Program-made: the position numbers and the translations under genes
The notes under the pieces: generated by a model
Databases searched by the model: none
Told to the model about the DNA's origin: nothing
Seen by the model: only the letters and a program-made list of their open reading frames with translations
Assembly (NCBI RefSeq): GCF_017876315.1
Contig: NZ_JAGINU010000001.1
Coordinates: 806,001 to 870,000, forward strand
Direction of reading: 5' to 3'
DNA: 64,000 nucleotides
From: Pseudonocardia parietis
GTDB taxonomy: Bacteria; Actinomycetota; Actinomycetes; Mycobacteriales; Pseudonocardiaceae
Part shown: positions 18,531-27,331 of the stretch, piece by piece
How the letters are laid out: each line of letters begins with the position of its first letter
How positions within the stretch are numbered: position 1 is the first letter of the stretch

Positions 18531-18866
18531 TCAGCCGTCGCGGTGGAACCGTGCCCGGTGCTGTGCGAGGACGTCCTCGCCGAAGTCGCCTTCCGGGTCC
18601 CGCCACACGGAGTGGATGTGGTTCACGTCGCGCTGGGTGTTGTCGTACTCGGCGAGGAAGCGCGGGCCCTGGATGCGGTAGTAGTGCGGCTGTCCCCGCT
18701 CGACCCCGCCGGCCCAGGCGAAGTGCACGTCGAGCAGCTTGTCGCCGCGGAACTTCTCCGCCTCGGTCGGAGTGAGCAGCCCGGCGTGGACCATCTGCCA
18801 GCCGATGTGGAACTCCGCATGGTCGATGCCGGGCAGCTTGGTGACGAAGACGATGCGATGATGCAC
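18531..18866 (-). CDS. short protein resembling the end of DUF3500 proteins
   Basis: The 111-aa product ends with FLAEYDNTQRDVNHIHSVWRDP, which resembles the EYDNTQNxANHxHxVWRD motif of the C-terminal part of DUF3500 proteins; those are normally over 300 aa. The first 35 residues do not resemble that family, so this is either a truncated fragment or a distinct short form. The GTG at 18866 has GGGAAAG upstream. A decayed reading frame ends just before it on the same strand. Function is unknown. Confidence 0.5.
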   Translation of the reverse strand: MHHRIVFVTKLPGIDHAEFHIGWQMVHAGLLTPTEAEKFRGDKLLDVHFAWAGGVERGQPHYYRIQGPRFLAEYDNTQRDVNHIHSVWRDPEGDFGEDVLAQHRARFHRDG

Positions 18867-19206
18867 GGTGGGCTTTCCCGTCTCGCGAGGGTGCGGTGCT
18901 CAAGCGGTCTGACCGAGAGTGCCCGCCGGGGAGTGCGGCAGAACGTAGTTGCCGAGTTCGTTGGTGCTCTCGCCGAGATCTCCAGTAGCTGCTCCCGGTG
19001 GATCGAGTTGCCCTGACGAATCGGCCGCGGCTCACGGTTCGGGTTGTCGGTCAGCTCCGGGTAGATGGCCGTTAGACGTACCCACCCCGTCTGGACGCGC
19101 GTGCGGTTACGCAGTCTCGAGCGTCGTGATGAGCTCTGGTGTGCCTCGGCAAACTTGGCCCCTGTTCGAGGTTCGCCGAGGCAGGGCGTATCAGGCCGAT
19201 CCGGCG
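18867..19206. other. gene remnant on the minus strand, no intact gene
   Basis: On the minus strand, coding-like sequence (TAIYPELTDNPNREPRPIRQ) shifts frame once and then runs as GESTNELGNYVLPHSP to a TGA at 18900. It is probably the C-terminus of a lost gene that preceded the DUF3500-like one. The left end of an IS3-like remnant seems to begin near 19207. Confidence 0.4.
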
Positions 19207-19565
19207 TGAGCTTCCCCCGCTTCGCCGGAGTCTTCGAAGACTGGTCCCATCGTGAGGGACTGGGAAGGAAGGCTCTGTTGGCAGCACCGAGGAAGTACCC
19301 CGATGAGCTGCGGGAACGGGCGGTTCGGCTGTATCGACAGTCCGAGCCGCGGCCGTCGTTCAAGCGGCTGGCCGAGCAGCTCAACGTGCACCCCGAGGCC
19401 TTGCGGAACTGGGTCCGCCAGGCCGAGGCCGACGCCGGCGAACGGCATGACCGCCCAAGCACTGACATGGTTGAGGAGAACCGCAGGTTGGCGGCCGAGA
19501 ACGCTGAGCTGCGGCGGGTCAACGAGGTCCTGCGCGCGGCGAGTGCGTATTTCGCCAGCGAGATC
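19207..19565 (+). pseudogene. IS3-family OrfA remnant
   Basis: From TTG 19278 the frame encodes an IS3 OrfA: an HTH (ERAVRLYRQSEPRPSFKRLA, then LNVHPEALRNWVRQAE) and a leucine-rich coiled segment (EENRRLAAENAELRRVNEVL). It stops at FASEI where an IS21-type end begins at 19566, so the frameshifted OrfB integrase is absent. TGAGCTTCCCCCG near 19207 resembles IS3 left ends. The remnant cannot transpose alone. Confidence 0.75.
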
Positions 19566-19665
19566 TGTCAACGGCGGGTTAGAAGTGACCCCCTGGCGAC
19601 GGTTTGGGATTGACCCCTGTGTGCCCGGTTCGTGCTAGTGGCCGAGTTCGTTAGTTCGTCGGGGG

Positions 19666-20856
19666 TCATGCGGCGGTAGTGAGGGTGCTGGGCTGCTCTG
19701 GCGGGCCGATCCGGTCGAGTAGGGCGCGGAGATCGCGGCGGGTGAAGGTCCAGTCGAAGGGTGTCGCGGCGCGGTTGTAGCGGTCTTGGAAGGCCAGGAT
19801 GCGCTCGGCGAGGGCGTCGAGGTCGGCGAAGTCGACCGGGCTGATAGCTTTGCGTTGCAGGATCGAGAAGTAGATTTCGACCTGGTTGAGCCAGGAGGCG
19901 TGGATCGGTAGGTGGACCAGTGTCGCGCTCGGCCAGGTTGTGTTCATGCGGTCGATCGAGGCCTGTCCGGCGTGGCTGGAGCCGTTGTCCACGACCCAGA
20001 ACACCCGCCGTGCCGAGGCGTAGGGCTCGCAGCTCATGACGTGTGTGACCAGGTCGGTGAACGGTTCGATCCCGGTCTTCGGGGCGATGGTGCCCATGAC
20101 TCGGGCGTGGTGGATGTCGTAGGCGGCGAAGTAGGCCAGGGTCCCGCCGCGGCGGTATTCGAACTCGACCTGGCGGGTCCGGCCCGGCCCGGCGGGCCGG
20201 CCGGGGTGGCGGCGACGCAGGGCTTGGAGCTGGGACTTCTCATCGGCGCTGATCACGTAGTCGTCCGGGCCCAGCGGTGCACCGTTCCAGGTGCGGGCGT
20301 AGAGGTCCAGGACCCGGGCGGCCTTGGTCTCGAAGTTCGGGTCGCGGGGGAAGATCCAGGAGCGGTGCTGCCAGGGTTTGATCACCGCACGGGTCAGCGC
20401 CCGACGCACTGTGGACGCCGAGATCGTCTCGGCGATACCGCGGGTGACCGCTTCGGTGGCCAGTTCGGTGCTGCTCCAGCGCGAGAGCGGTATCCCGGTC
20501 TCCGCGGGCAGGGTGCAGGCCAGCGCGGTGATCGCCGCGCTCTGCACGGCGGTGAACCGGCGCGGTCGCCCGGTGCGGGGCCGATCGGCGAGACCGTCGA
20601 GGCGCTCGGTGGCGAACTGTCGTCGCCACCTGCGCGCGGTGTCGACACACACTCTGAGTTCGACGGCGATCGCGGCGTTGGTCGCACCGGCCGCGGCAGC
20701 GAGCACGATCCGGGCCCGCAGCCGGTCGCGGTGCTCGGTGCGCCCGCTGCGCGCCCGCGCGGTCAACACCGCCTCCTCCGCCGCGGTGAGCACGATGATG
20801 AACGGGCTGGTGACCGGCACACCCGGGTTGTCGACCCCGACCACGATTTCGGCCAC
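19666..20856 (-). CDS. IS630-family transposase
   Basis: A 396-aa intact transposase. An N-terminal paired HTH region (AGATNAAIAVELRVCVDTARRWRRQF, then ERLDGLADRPRTGRP) precedes the DDE domain: YVISADEKSQLQAL (Asp), FWVVDNGSSHAG (Asp) and LPIHASWLNQVEIYFSILQRK (Glu). This is the arrangement of IS630 elements, which cut and paste at TA dinucleotides. The start is a GTG at 20856; a later GTG is possible. The stop lies about 28 bases inside the left inverted repeat. Confidence 0.9.
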   Translation of the reverse strand: MAEIVVGVDNPGVPVTSPFIIVLTAAEEAVLTARARSGRTEHRDRLRARIVLAAAAGATNAAIAVELRVCVDTARRWRRQFATERLDGLADRPRTGRPRRFTAVQSAAITALACTLPAETGIPLSRWSSTELATEAVTRGIAETISASTVRRALTRAVIKPWQHRSWIFPRDPNFETKAARVLDLYARTWNGAPLGPDDYVISADEKSQLQALRRRHPGRPAGPGRTRQVEFEYRRGGTLAYFAAYDIHHARVMGTIAPKTGIEPFTDLVTHVMSCEPYASARRVFWVVDNGSSHAGQASIDRMNTTWPSATLVHLPIHASWLNQVEIYFSILQRKAISPVDFADLDALAERILAFQDRYNRAATPFDWTFTRRDLRALLDRIGPPEQPSTLTTAA

Positions 20857-20943
20857 CGCGACACGCCGTGATCACCCGTAACAGCGGCCGACGGTCGATC
20901 GCGAGGGCCGGGCAACGCCGACCAGGGCTGTCACGATGGGCAA

Positions 20944-21297
20944 GTGGCGCCCCGTTTCCCCGAGTCGACCAAGACCTCCGTGCGGCAACGGTTACGCGCT
21001 CGGGCCCGTGAGCGTTGGCCCCAGATCACCGAACTGCACATGCGTCACCACGGCGTGTTCACCTACATCGGGGCCAGCACCGAGACCGAGATCCTGCCGC
21101 TGTGTCGGCTGCGCTACGTCGGATCGGCCCATGACTGGCAGGTCGCGATCTACCGGGCCAGCCACGACGACTACGCCGAGTCGATTTTCCCCGACGGGCT
21201 CCCGTTCGGGACCTGCCAGGACGCACTCGACCTCGCCTGCGGCCTCTACCTCAACGACCCCACCGCCTGGCACGACCTCAGACCCCCGACGAACTAA
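20944..21297 (+). CDS. passenger protein of the IS630 element, function unknown
   Basis: A 117-aa protein with a basic N-terminus (TKTSVRQRLRARARERWPQ) and a compact alpha/beta core containing VFTYIGAS, LCRLRYVGSAHDWQVAIYRASHDDY and PFGTCQDALDLACGLYL. It is read on the strand opposite the transposase, with its stop overlapping the right terminal repeat, so it travels with the element. The family is not one I can name; similar proteins are remembered near actinobacterial transposases. No catalytic motif is evident. It has sensible composition and length, so it is likely real. Confidence 0.7.
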   Translation: MAPRFPESTKTSVRQRLRARARERWPQITELHMRHHGVFTYIGASTETEILPLCRLRYVGSAHDWQVAIYRASHDDYAESIFPDGLPFGTCQDALDLACGLYLNDPTAWHDLRPPTN

Positions 21298-21309
21298 CGA
21301 CCGGAACCA

Positions 21310-21375
21310 CTAGTTGTCGCGGTCTTTGGCGAGGAGTTCGCGGCGGGCGCGTGTGCGGTAGGAGTCGCCGGAGAC
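21310..21375 (-). pseudogene. isolated IstB C-terminal tail
   Basis: The minus strand encodes VSGDSYRTRARRELLAKDRD-N and a TAG stop. GDSYR is the hallmark near the end of IstB (compare SGDSYRMREARNAKKG in the complete element at 61045). The preceding residues are lost at about 21375. It complements the 5' istB at 5769-6496, which stops after HHAQIVV. Confidence 0.7.
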
Positions 21376-21397
21376 CTGCGTTCCGCAGCCGAGGTGA

Positions 21398-23281
21398 GCG
21401 TCTAGTACGCGGATTGCGGTCTTGACCTGCGGAAATGAGAGCGAGGACGCGCAGCGCGTGTGTTACTAGGCGGCGGCGTTGTGCCTGGTCAGCGACCTGC
21501 GGGGGTGATCTCGATGATCTTCTTGGGGAGGGAGAGGTCGAGTCGGGCGTAGAGGTCGGTCTGGGGCTTGGTGGGGTCGGTGCGCTGGCGGAATGTCCCG
21601 GTGGGGCCGGTGAAGGTGACGGCGTGGAGTCGGTCGAGGTCGCGGCGGATGTGGTGCCAGGTCTGGCCGGTGGTGGTCTCGGCGATGCGGATGAGCAGTA
21701 GCGCGAGCCAGCAGAGCATGACGTGGGCGCGGATGCGTTCTTCGAGGCGGTGATAGACCGGGCGCAGGTCGAGGATCTGTTTCATGTCACGCCAGCCGCG
21801 TTCGACTTCGAGGAGTTGCTTGTAGCCCAGCGCGATATCGGTGGCGCTCAGGTGTGGGTCCGAGCAGCGCAGCAGGTACTTGCCGTCCAGGTTGGCCTCG
21901 GTCTTGATCTTCGCCTTGTCGATGCGCAGCAGCCCGCCGGGGGTGAGGCGCAGGTAGCGGTTCAGGCCGGGCTTGGTCGAGATCTTCCCGCGCAGCTCGC
22001 CGCGTTTCATCGTCGGGAGCTTGTCGGATCCGGCGATGAGCTCGTCGAGTTGGGCGACGAGCTGATCGCGGATGTGGGCGTCGCGCTCGGCGGCCTCGGG
22101 GTTGTGGCAGATCACGAACCGCTCGGTGTCGGAGACCTTCACCTCCTTGACCCGCATGTTCTCGCCGATGGTGGTGTAGCGGCCCTGCCGCGACAGGGCG
22201 GTCTTGATCTCCGGGCTGTCCGAGCGGAGCTTCTCGCCGATGATGTAGGTGTGCTCGCCGCGACGTAGGTAGCGGCGGTTGGCTTGTGAGGAGAAGCCGC
22301 GGTCGGCGACCCACACGATCTTGGACAGGGTCCAGTCCCGCATGTCGTCGCGGACCTGGCGGATCAGTTTCGAGTCGGCGGTGTTGCCCGGCCAGCACCA
22401 CACCCGCACCGGGATCCCCTCGCGGGTCACCGCCATCCCGATCACGATCTGGGGCAGGTCGTCGCGGGAGTCCTTCGACTTGCCGTAAGTCCGGAACCCG
22501 GCCGCGCTCTGCTCGTCGTCGGTGCCGTCCTGACCGTCCTTGCCGTCCCGGCCGGCCACGACCTGCCCGTGTTCGTCGCGGTCCACCGGGGTGTCGGGAT
22601 CCTCCAGCTCGAAGTAGGTGGAGGTGGTATCGAAGAACAGCAGGTCGACCTCGAGGTTGAGCAGGTTCGCGACCTGGGCAAACACCTCGCGCTCCAGGTG
22701 TTCGCGCACGTCGTGGAGCCAGTCCATCGCCCGGTAGCAGACATCGTCGGAGGTCTCGGGCAGGCCGTCGATGTGCACATCGTTCGAGATCCAGTCCGCG
22801 GCGGCCAGCTTCGACGACGGCGCCAGGGCCCGATTGGCGACCAGCCCGAACAGCACCCGCTCGAACGGCGCGCTGCCCCGCCGCTTGGCCAGCAACCTGT
22901 TGAGCACCGTGTCGATGCCCAGCCGGCGCCACAGCCCGTCGAGGACATCCGTGCCGCCCAGCGGGCGCGAGCCGAGCAAGCTCAGATCCGAACCGGCGGT
23001 GGCCTTGAGCGCCGCTGCCGGGTCGAGCAGCCGTGACAGCGACACGATCAGCCGCTCGATCGCCGCGGTGTCGACCTGATCGGTCCGCCCGAAGCTGTAG
23101 AGGATCTTGGTGCGAGCGGCGCGGGCGGCGGGGTCCCAGTCGTTGTGGACCAGTTGCAGGTAGGACACCCGGGTCCCGTTGCGGTTCTGCCGCTTCACCT
23201 CCCGCAAGAACATATCCCAGAGCCTATCGACATCCAGCCACGTCAATCAACCTACACGGGACGATTCGTGTACTAGGCGTT
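21398..23281 (-). mobile_element. IS1634-family element, ends approximate
   Basis: One minus-strand transposase is flanked by imperfect inverted ends: CGTCTAGTACGCGGATTG on the left and, on the other strand, CGCCTAGTACACGAATCG on the right. A further CGCCTAGTG copy follows outside the right end. No target duplication was recognised, so the limits are tentative. Confidence 0.6.
21489..23213 (-). CDS. IS1634-family transposase
   Basis: A large IS4-superfamily DDE transposase of about 574 aa from the ATG at 23213 (the frame is open to 23246). Landmarks are LLFFDTTSTYFE (first catalytic Asp), IVWVADRGFSS (second Asp region) and a late YKQLLEVERGWRDMKQIL segment with the Y-x2-R-x3-E-x6-K-like signature of the superfamily. 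The start is chosen because family members begin with MFLRxVxRKN-like residues. The frame is intact, so it may still be active. Confidence 0.85.
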   Translation of the reverse strand: MFLREVKRQNRNGTRVSYLQLVHNDWDPAARAARTKILYSFGRTDQVDTAAIERLIVSLSRLLDPAAALKATAGSDLSLLGSRPLGGTDVLDGLWRRLGIDTVLNRLLAKRRGSAPFERVLFGLVANRALAPSSKLAAADWISNDVHIDGLPETSDDVCYRAMDWLHDVREHLEREVFAQVANLLNLEVDLLFFDTTSTYFELEDPDTPVDRDEHGQVVAGRDGKDGQDGTDDEQSAAGFRTYGKSKDSRDDLPQIVIGMAVTREGIPVRVWCWPGNTADSKLIRQVRDDMRDWTLSKIVWVADRGFSSQANRRYLRRGEHTYIIGEKLRSDSPEIKTALSRQGRYTTIGENMRVKEVKVSDTERFVICHNPEAAERDAHIRDQLVAQLDELIAGSDKLPTMKRGELRGKISTKPGLNRYLRLTPGGLLRIDKAKIKTEANLDGKYLLRCSDPHLSATDIALGYKQLLEVERGWRDMKQILDLRPVYHRLEERIRAHVMLCWLALLLIRIAETTTGQTWHHIRRDLDRLHAVTFTGPTGTFRQRTDPTKPQTDLYARLDLSLPKKIIEITPAGR

Positions 23282-23352
23282 CACGCGGTCGAACACTAGG
23301 CGCGGGCCGCTGACCTGCCCACACCGCCCAGACGTGTCCCAGAATCCACCAT

Positions 23353-24614
23353 CAGCTGCGGAACGCAGGGGTCACCGCCGGCGCGAATGCCGCGGACAAG
23401 TGCCTGACGGTGATCCACTCGGCGTTGGCCGGTGGGGACTGCATCGATGACGTGAACGCGCTGCGCGCCGGCGACACCGAAACGGTGTTGGGCCATCGGG
23501 CGGTGGCCGCGTCGACGGTGGGCAGCTTCCTGCGGTCGATGAGCTGGGGACACGCCCGTCAACTCGACGCCGTGACCCGCCAGCTCCTGGCCCGCGCGGC
23601 CGGGCTCGGGGCACTCGACACGACCCCGCCCGACGACGCCGCGGTGGTGGTCGACATCGACGCGACCCTGGTCGAGACCTACGGCCTTCACAAGTCCGGG
23701 GCTCGGCAGGTGATGCGCACCGGTCGCCGCGGCTACCACCCGTTGCTGGCGGTGATGGCCGGGACCGGGGACGTGCTGCACGCTCGGCTGCGCCGGGGCC
23801 GCACCAACGACTCCAGCGGGGCCGGGTCGTTCCTGGCCGAAACCCTGTCCCGGGTCCGGAACGCCGGAGCAGGCGGGGGGTGGTGGTGCGCGCCGACACC
23901 GGGTTCTACCTCGCCGACGTGCTCACCGCCTGCCGCCGTCACGAGGCCGGGTTCTCCATCGGTGCCCGCATGATCGGCCGCATGCGCGCCACGATCGCCG
24001 CCGTCGATGAGTCGCAGTGGACCCCGGTGCCCTACTTCGAACCCGGCGCCGCGGTCACCGAACTCGGCTGGCGCGTGTTCGACCAGCACCGCCGCCCGGG
24101 ACAGTCCTGGCGCGGCCACGGCACCTGGGTCCGGCTGATCGTGCGCCGCACCCCGACCCCACCGGCCATCCGCGCCCGTCGCGCCGCCGCCGGGCAACTG
24201 GAACTGTTCCCCGGCTACGACTACCACCCGTTCATCACCGACCAGCCCGGCGACCCCGTCGAGCTCGACCGGTTCCACCGCGCCCACGCCGAGGTCGAAC
24301 TGGCCATCCGCGACCTCAAACACGGCCTCGCGCTGGGCCATCTGCCCTCCAAGCGGTTCGGCGCGAACCAGGCCTGGCTGGTCCTGCAGACCCTGGCCCA
24401 CAACCTGGGCCGCTGGAGCGCGCGCCTGGCCGGGCTCGCCGCCACACCCCGCCAGACGATCAAGACCCTGCGACGGCGCTACCTGCACATCGCCGCCCGG
24501 CTGACCCGCCACGCCCGACGCCACCGGCTGCACCTACCCGCCCACTGGCCCTGGGCCCGGGCTCTCATCGCGGGCCTGCACCGACTCCGCGCCCTACCCG
24601 GACCGGCCGGCTGA
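23353..24614 (+). pseudogene. IS1380-family transposase, N-terminus missing and frameshifted
   Basis: The readable part begins LRNAGVTAGANAADKCL, equivalent to an internal N-terminal region, so about 50 residues are missing next to the IS1634 element. DDAAVVVDIDATLVETYG carries the first catalytic Asp. At the G6 run 23875-23880 one base seems lost; the next frame continues VVVRADTGFYLADVL (second Asp) and AHAEVELAIRDLKHGLALG (Glu) to a stop at 24614. The 290 bases after the stop contain no gene and probably include the element's right end, which was not located. Confidence 0.8.
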
Positions 24615-24904
24615 CCCACGCCACCGGCCCTGACCACCCACGACCCGAGGACCCGGAAACCCCCGCTCCCGGGCACCCTTATGCCCACACCCCGAAACGA
24701 AGATCAACAACGGAGCCAAGATCAACCCGAAGCAGGACCGGTGGATTCAGGCTCAGCGGCTCAGGCGGATGGTGCGGGCATGGTCGGCTTCGCGAACGAC
24801 ACGACCACGTGCAGGTTGGCCAGCAGGAGATGCCGGCGGGCCCGCCGCCCGGGCCAACACTCGATCGGGGTTTTCCCGTGCGAACAGCGGGTAGCTCGGA
24901 GTCC

Positions 24905-25687
24905 ATGCCAAGCATCCCGGGCATCACGCTCAACGACGGTGCGACGATCCCCCAGTTCGGCCTCGGCGTGTGGCGGGTCCGGTCGGGCGAGACCGCTGGA
25001 GTCGTCCGCACCGCGCTCGAGGCCGGCTACCGCCACGTCGACACCGCGCAGATGTACCGCAACGAGACGGGTGTCGGGCAGGGCATCCGGGACGCCGGCG
25101 TCGCCCGTGAGGACGTCTGGGTCACCACGAAGCTGGGCGGCGGCGACCACGGCTACCGACCCGCGATGGACGCGCTGGATGACAGCCTGCGCCGACTCGG
25201 CATGGATTACGTCGATCTGTACCTGATCCACTGGCCGGGCCGCGATGGCGACGTGGACACGTGGCGCGCCTTCGAGAAGCTGCGCGACGACGGTCGGGTG
25301 CGTTCGGTCGGGGTGTCCAACTTCGACGCGGCGCAGCTCGACCGGCTCGCCACCGAGACCGGCACCGTCCCGGCGGTAAATCAGGTCGAGCTGAACCCGC
25401 GCAAGCCGCAACGCGAGTTGCGCGAGTACCACCAGCGCGCCGGCATCGCCACGGAGGCGTGGGCGCCGCTCGCGGAAGGCGGACTGCTCGGTGACCGCAC
25501 CGTGCAGGAGATCGGGCAACGCCGCGACCACACCGCGGCCCAGGTCGTGCTGCGCTGGCACCTGCAGCACGGGTTCATCGTCTTCCCCAAGTCGGCGACC
25601 CCGGCACGGATCCGCGAGAACATCGCCATCACCGACTTCGAGCTCTCCGACGACGACATGGCCGCGATCGACGCGTTGGGGCCCTGA
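24905..25687 (+). CDS. aldo/keto reductase
   Basis: A 260-aa NADPH-dependent reductase of the 2,5-diketo-gluconate reductase type. The catalytic tetrad segments are present: GYRHVDTAQMY (Asp and Tyr), VTTKLGG (Lys) and YLIHWPG (His). The C-terminal cofactor-binding FPKSATPARIREN motif is complete. It would reduce aldehydes or ketones in the cytoplasm. It stands just after the IS cluster and about 100 bases before a DsbA-like gene. The ATG at 24905 begins the conserved part; the frame is open far upstream through the IS1380 region. Confidence 0.9.
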   Translation: MPSIPGITLNDGATIPQFGLGVWRVRSGETAGVVRTALEAGYRHVDTAQMYRNETGVGQGIRDAGVAREDVWVTTKLGGGDHGYRPAMDALDDSLRRLGMDYVDLYLIHWPGRDGDVDTWRAFEKLRDDGRVRSVGVSNFDAAQLDRLATETGTVPAVNQVELNPRKPQRELREYHQRAGIATEAWAPLAEGGLLGDRTVQEIGQRRDHTAAQVVLRWHLQHGFIVFPKSATPARIRENIAITDFELSDDDMAAIDALGP

Positions 25688-25787
25688 CCCGGCACCCGTT
25701 GCCGGTGACGGTCGCGGGCAACACGTCCATGCCCATCGAGCTCACGCCGTGGCACCAACACCGCACCGTGGGATAAAGGAGACACCG

Positions 25788-26318
25788 ATGAACAACCGTG
25801 GGCTGGCGTCCCCCGTCGACGCCGACGACCACAGCCGCGGCCCGGCCACCGCACCGGTGACCCTGGTGGAGTACGGCGACTACGAGTGCCCGTACTGCGG
25901 GCAGGCGTATGCGGTGCTGGAGGACCTCGTGGACCGGGTCGGGGACCGCCTGCGGTTCGTGTTCCGGCACTTCCCGCTGGTCGACCTCCACCCACACGCG
26001 GGGCCGGCCGCGCTGGCCGCCGAAGCCGCCGCCGACGCGGACCAGTTCTGGGTGATGCACGAAATGCTCTACACCCACCAGGACCGGCTGACCGAGGACG
26101 ACCTCGCGCGCTACGCCCAGCGGCTGGGCCTGCCGGATGCGGGAGCGATCGGCTACCGTGCCCGCGACCATCGCGAGCGGGTGGAGCGGGACCTGGCCAG
26201 CGGGGAGGCGAGCGGTGTCCCGGGCACACCCGCGCTGTTCCTCAACGGGCGGCTCCATCGCGGTCCGGTCGACCTCGACAGCCTCACCGAGGCGGTACGG
26301 ACGGCACCGGCCGGTTGA
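25788..26318 (+). CDS. DsbA-like thioredoxin-fold protein
   Basis: A 176-aa protein with CPYC at residues 34-37 (YGDYECPYCGQAY) and a cis-proline near GVPGTPALF, the DSBA_4-type oxidoreductase layout. There is no signal peptide or membrane helix, so it probably works in the cytoplasm as a thiol-disulfide exchanger. AAAGGAGACACC gives a strong ribosome site before ATG 25788. It may form a small stress-linked pair with the aldo/keto reductase upstream. Confidence 0.88.
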   Translation: MNNRGLASPVDADDHSRGPATAPVTLVEYGDYECPYCGQAYAVLEDLVDRVGDRLRFVFRHFPLVDLHPHAGPAALAAEAAADADQFWVMHEMLYTHQDRLTEDDLARYAQRLGLPDAGAIGYRARDHRERVERDLASGEASGVPGTPALFLNGRLHRGPVDLDSLTEAVRTAPAG

Positions 26319-26438
26319 CCGGCGGGTTCTCCCGCGCCGGCCGGCGGTGCGCTGACCGCCGGATCAGCCCGGCACCCGGTCAACAGACCGGTAGCCGTCG
26401 CCGTCATCGGCGAACCCCGAGTGTCCTACGATGCCCGC

Positions 26439-26714
26439 ATGTCGTCACCCGATGTGGAACGCCGGCTCCGGCAGCAGGGCGCCGACGTCGAGTCCCTGTA
26501 CGAGATCAGCGCCCGCATCGAGGGCCAGGTCGACGCCCTGGACACGAAGGTCGACCAGCTCGCGGAGAACACCACCGCCCAGTTCGACGCGGTGAATGCC
26601 CGGTTCGACACCCTGGAGCAGCGCACGGACGCCCGGTTCGACACCCTGGAGCGGACGAACGAGCAGACCCAGGCCCTCCTCACCCGGATTCTGGAGCGGC
26701 TCGAACAGACCTGA
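26439..26714 (+). CDS. small coiled-coil protein with heptad repeats
   Basis: A 91-aa acidic protein without membrane segments. From residue 20 on it is predicted to be almost all coiled coil, with near-duplicate blocks (ARFDTLEQRTD and ARFDTLERTNE, each about 11-12 residues). Such short proteins resemble coiled-coil parts of surface or chaperone-like repeats, but no family is recognised. TACGAT at 26428-26433 could be a -10 box for a leaderless or near-leaderless mRNA starting at ATG 26439; an in-frame GTG at 26421 is the alternative. Confidence 0.6.
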   Translation: MSSPDVERRLRQQGADVESLYEISARIEGQVDALDTKVDQLAENTTAQFDAVNARFDTLEQRTDARFDTLERTNEQTQALLTRILERLEQT

Positions 26715-27068
26715 CCGGGCCGTCATCCTTTCGCCCCTCAACTGCCCCCTGCCCTCGGGGAACTGTCCTTCCGGTGGCGGTGGTGATGCCGTCCGCGGCG
26801 CTGCTTGTGTGGATCTCCATCCTCATACTCAGCGGTACTCCCGCGCCCGCGATCCCGACGTCTGTACCGATCCGTGCGTTCCCGTCGGAGCAGTTGTCAA
26901 GACCTGTGGATGAAGATCTTTTAGGCGGCTTCTGGTCGGGGCTGGTCGGCGGGTCGTTACTGGCGCACATGCAGTGTTCGGAACCGCCCCCGGAACGGGC
27001 GCCGCCCTCGCCACTGCCGCTACTGCCATTGCTGTCGCTGCTGCCGGTCCCGTCGCTGCGGTCGCTGC

Positions 27069-27287
27069 TCATGCCGAGTGCTCCCTGACCTTGTCGGTGA
27101 CTGCCGAGGCACCGCTCTTGAGTGCCCCGGTCACGGGGTTGCTGAGCACGGTCTGGAGCAGGGTTTCGGCCGCTTCGGTCAGCTGGTCGGTGGGCAGGGC
27201 ATCGAGCAGCGCGCTGGATGCACCCCCGCCGCCGTTCTCCTCCCTCCTCTGTGCGTTGCCTGCCGGGCCCCTCGTCCGGGGCAACAA
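27069..27287 (-). CDS. 72-aa hypothetical protein
   Basis: The product contains ALLDALPTDQLTEAAETLLQ followed by ASAVTDKV. This resembles the N-terminal ALPxDRL...LL...VTDKV helical segment that precedes the SRPBCC domain in some actinobacterial cyclase/dehydrase proteins, here without that domain. It could be a stand-alone remnant or a chance frame. Confidence 0.35.
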   Translation of the reverse strand: MLPRTRGPAGNAQRREENGGGGASSALLDALPTDQLTEAAETLLQTVLSNPVTGALKSGASAVTDKVREHSA

Positions 27288-27331
27288 GCCACGCGGGTGA
27301 CCGGGCCTTTTCGGGGCCGTTCACGTATCGC

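Larger units (their letters stand above)
19638..21310 (-). mobile_element. IS630-family element with passenger gene, 1673 bp
   Basis: The ends form a 30-bp inverted repeat (outer GTGG, inner GTTAGTTCGTCGGGGGTC), with differences only at positions 5 to 10. TA dinucleotides flank both ends (19636-19637 and 21311-21312), the target duplication typical of IS630/Tc1. The minus-strand transposase is accompanied by a plus-strand gene inside the repeats. Removing the element rejoins the IS21 right end to the stop codon of the IstB tail. Confidence 0.9.
19566..21375 (-). mobile_element. IS21-family element B: right end only, split by IS630
   Basis: The end sequence TGTCAACGG with TGACCCCCTGG at the same spacing as IS21 element A begins at 19566, inside the IS3 remnant. 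Reading on the minus strand, an IstB C-terminal tail lies at 21310-21375. The two parts are separated only by the IS630 element at 19638-21310. Everything upstream of the tail (istA and most of istB) is missing. Confidence 0.7.

Noticed and set aside
23875..23880. Programmed ribosomal frameshift in the IS1380 transposase
   Set aside because: IS1380 elements are not known to use frameshifting, and similar G/C-run breaks occur in unrelated genes of the window.
25886..27088. 400-aa plus-strand frame over the dsbA-like gene and the following region
   Set aside because: Arg/Pro-rich shadow; the DsbA-like and coiled-coil genes in other frames have proper motifs.
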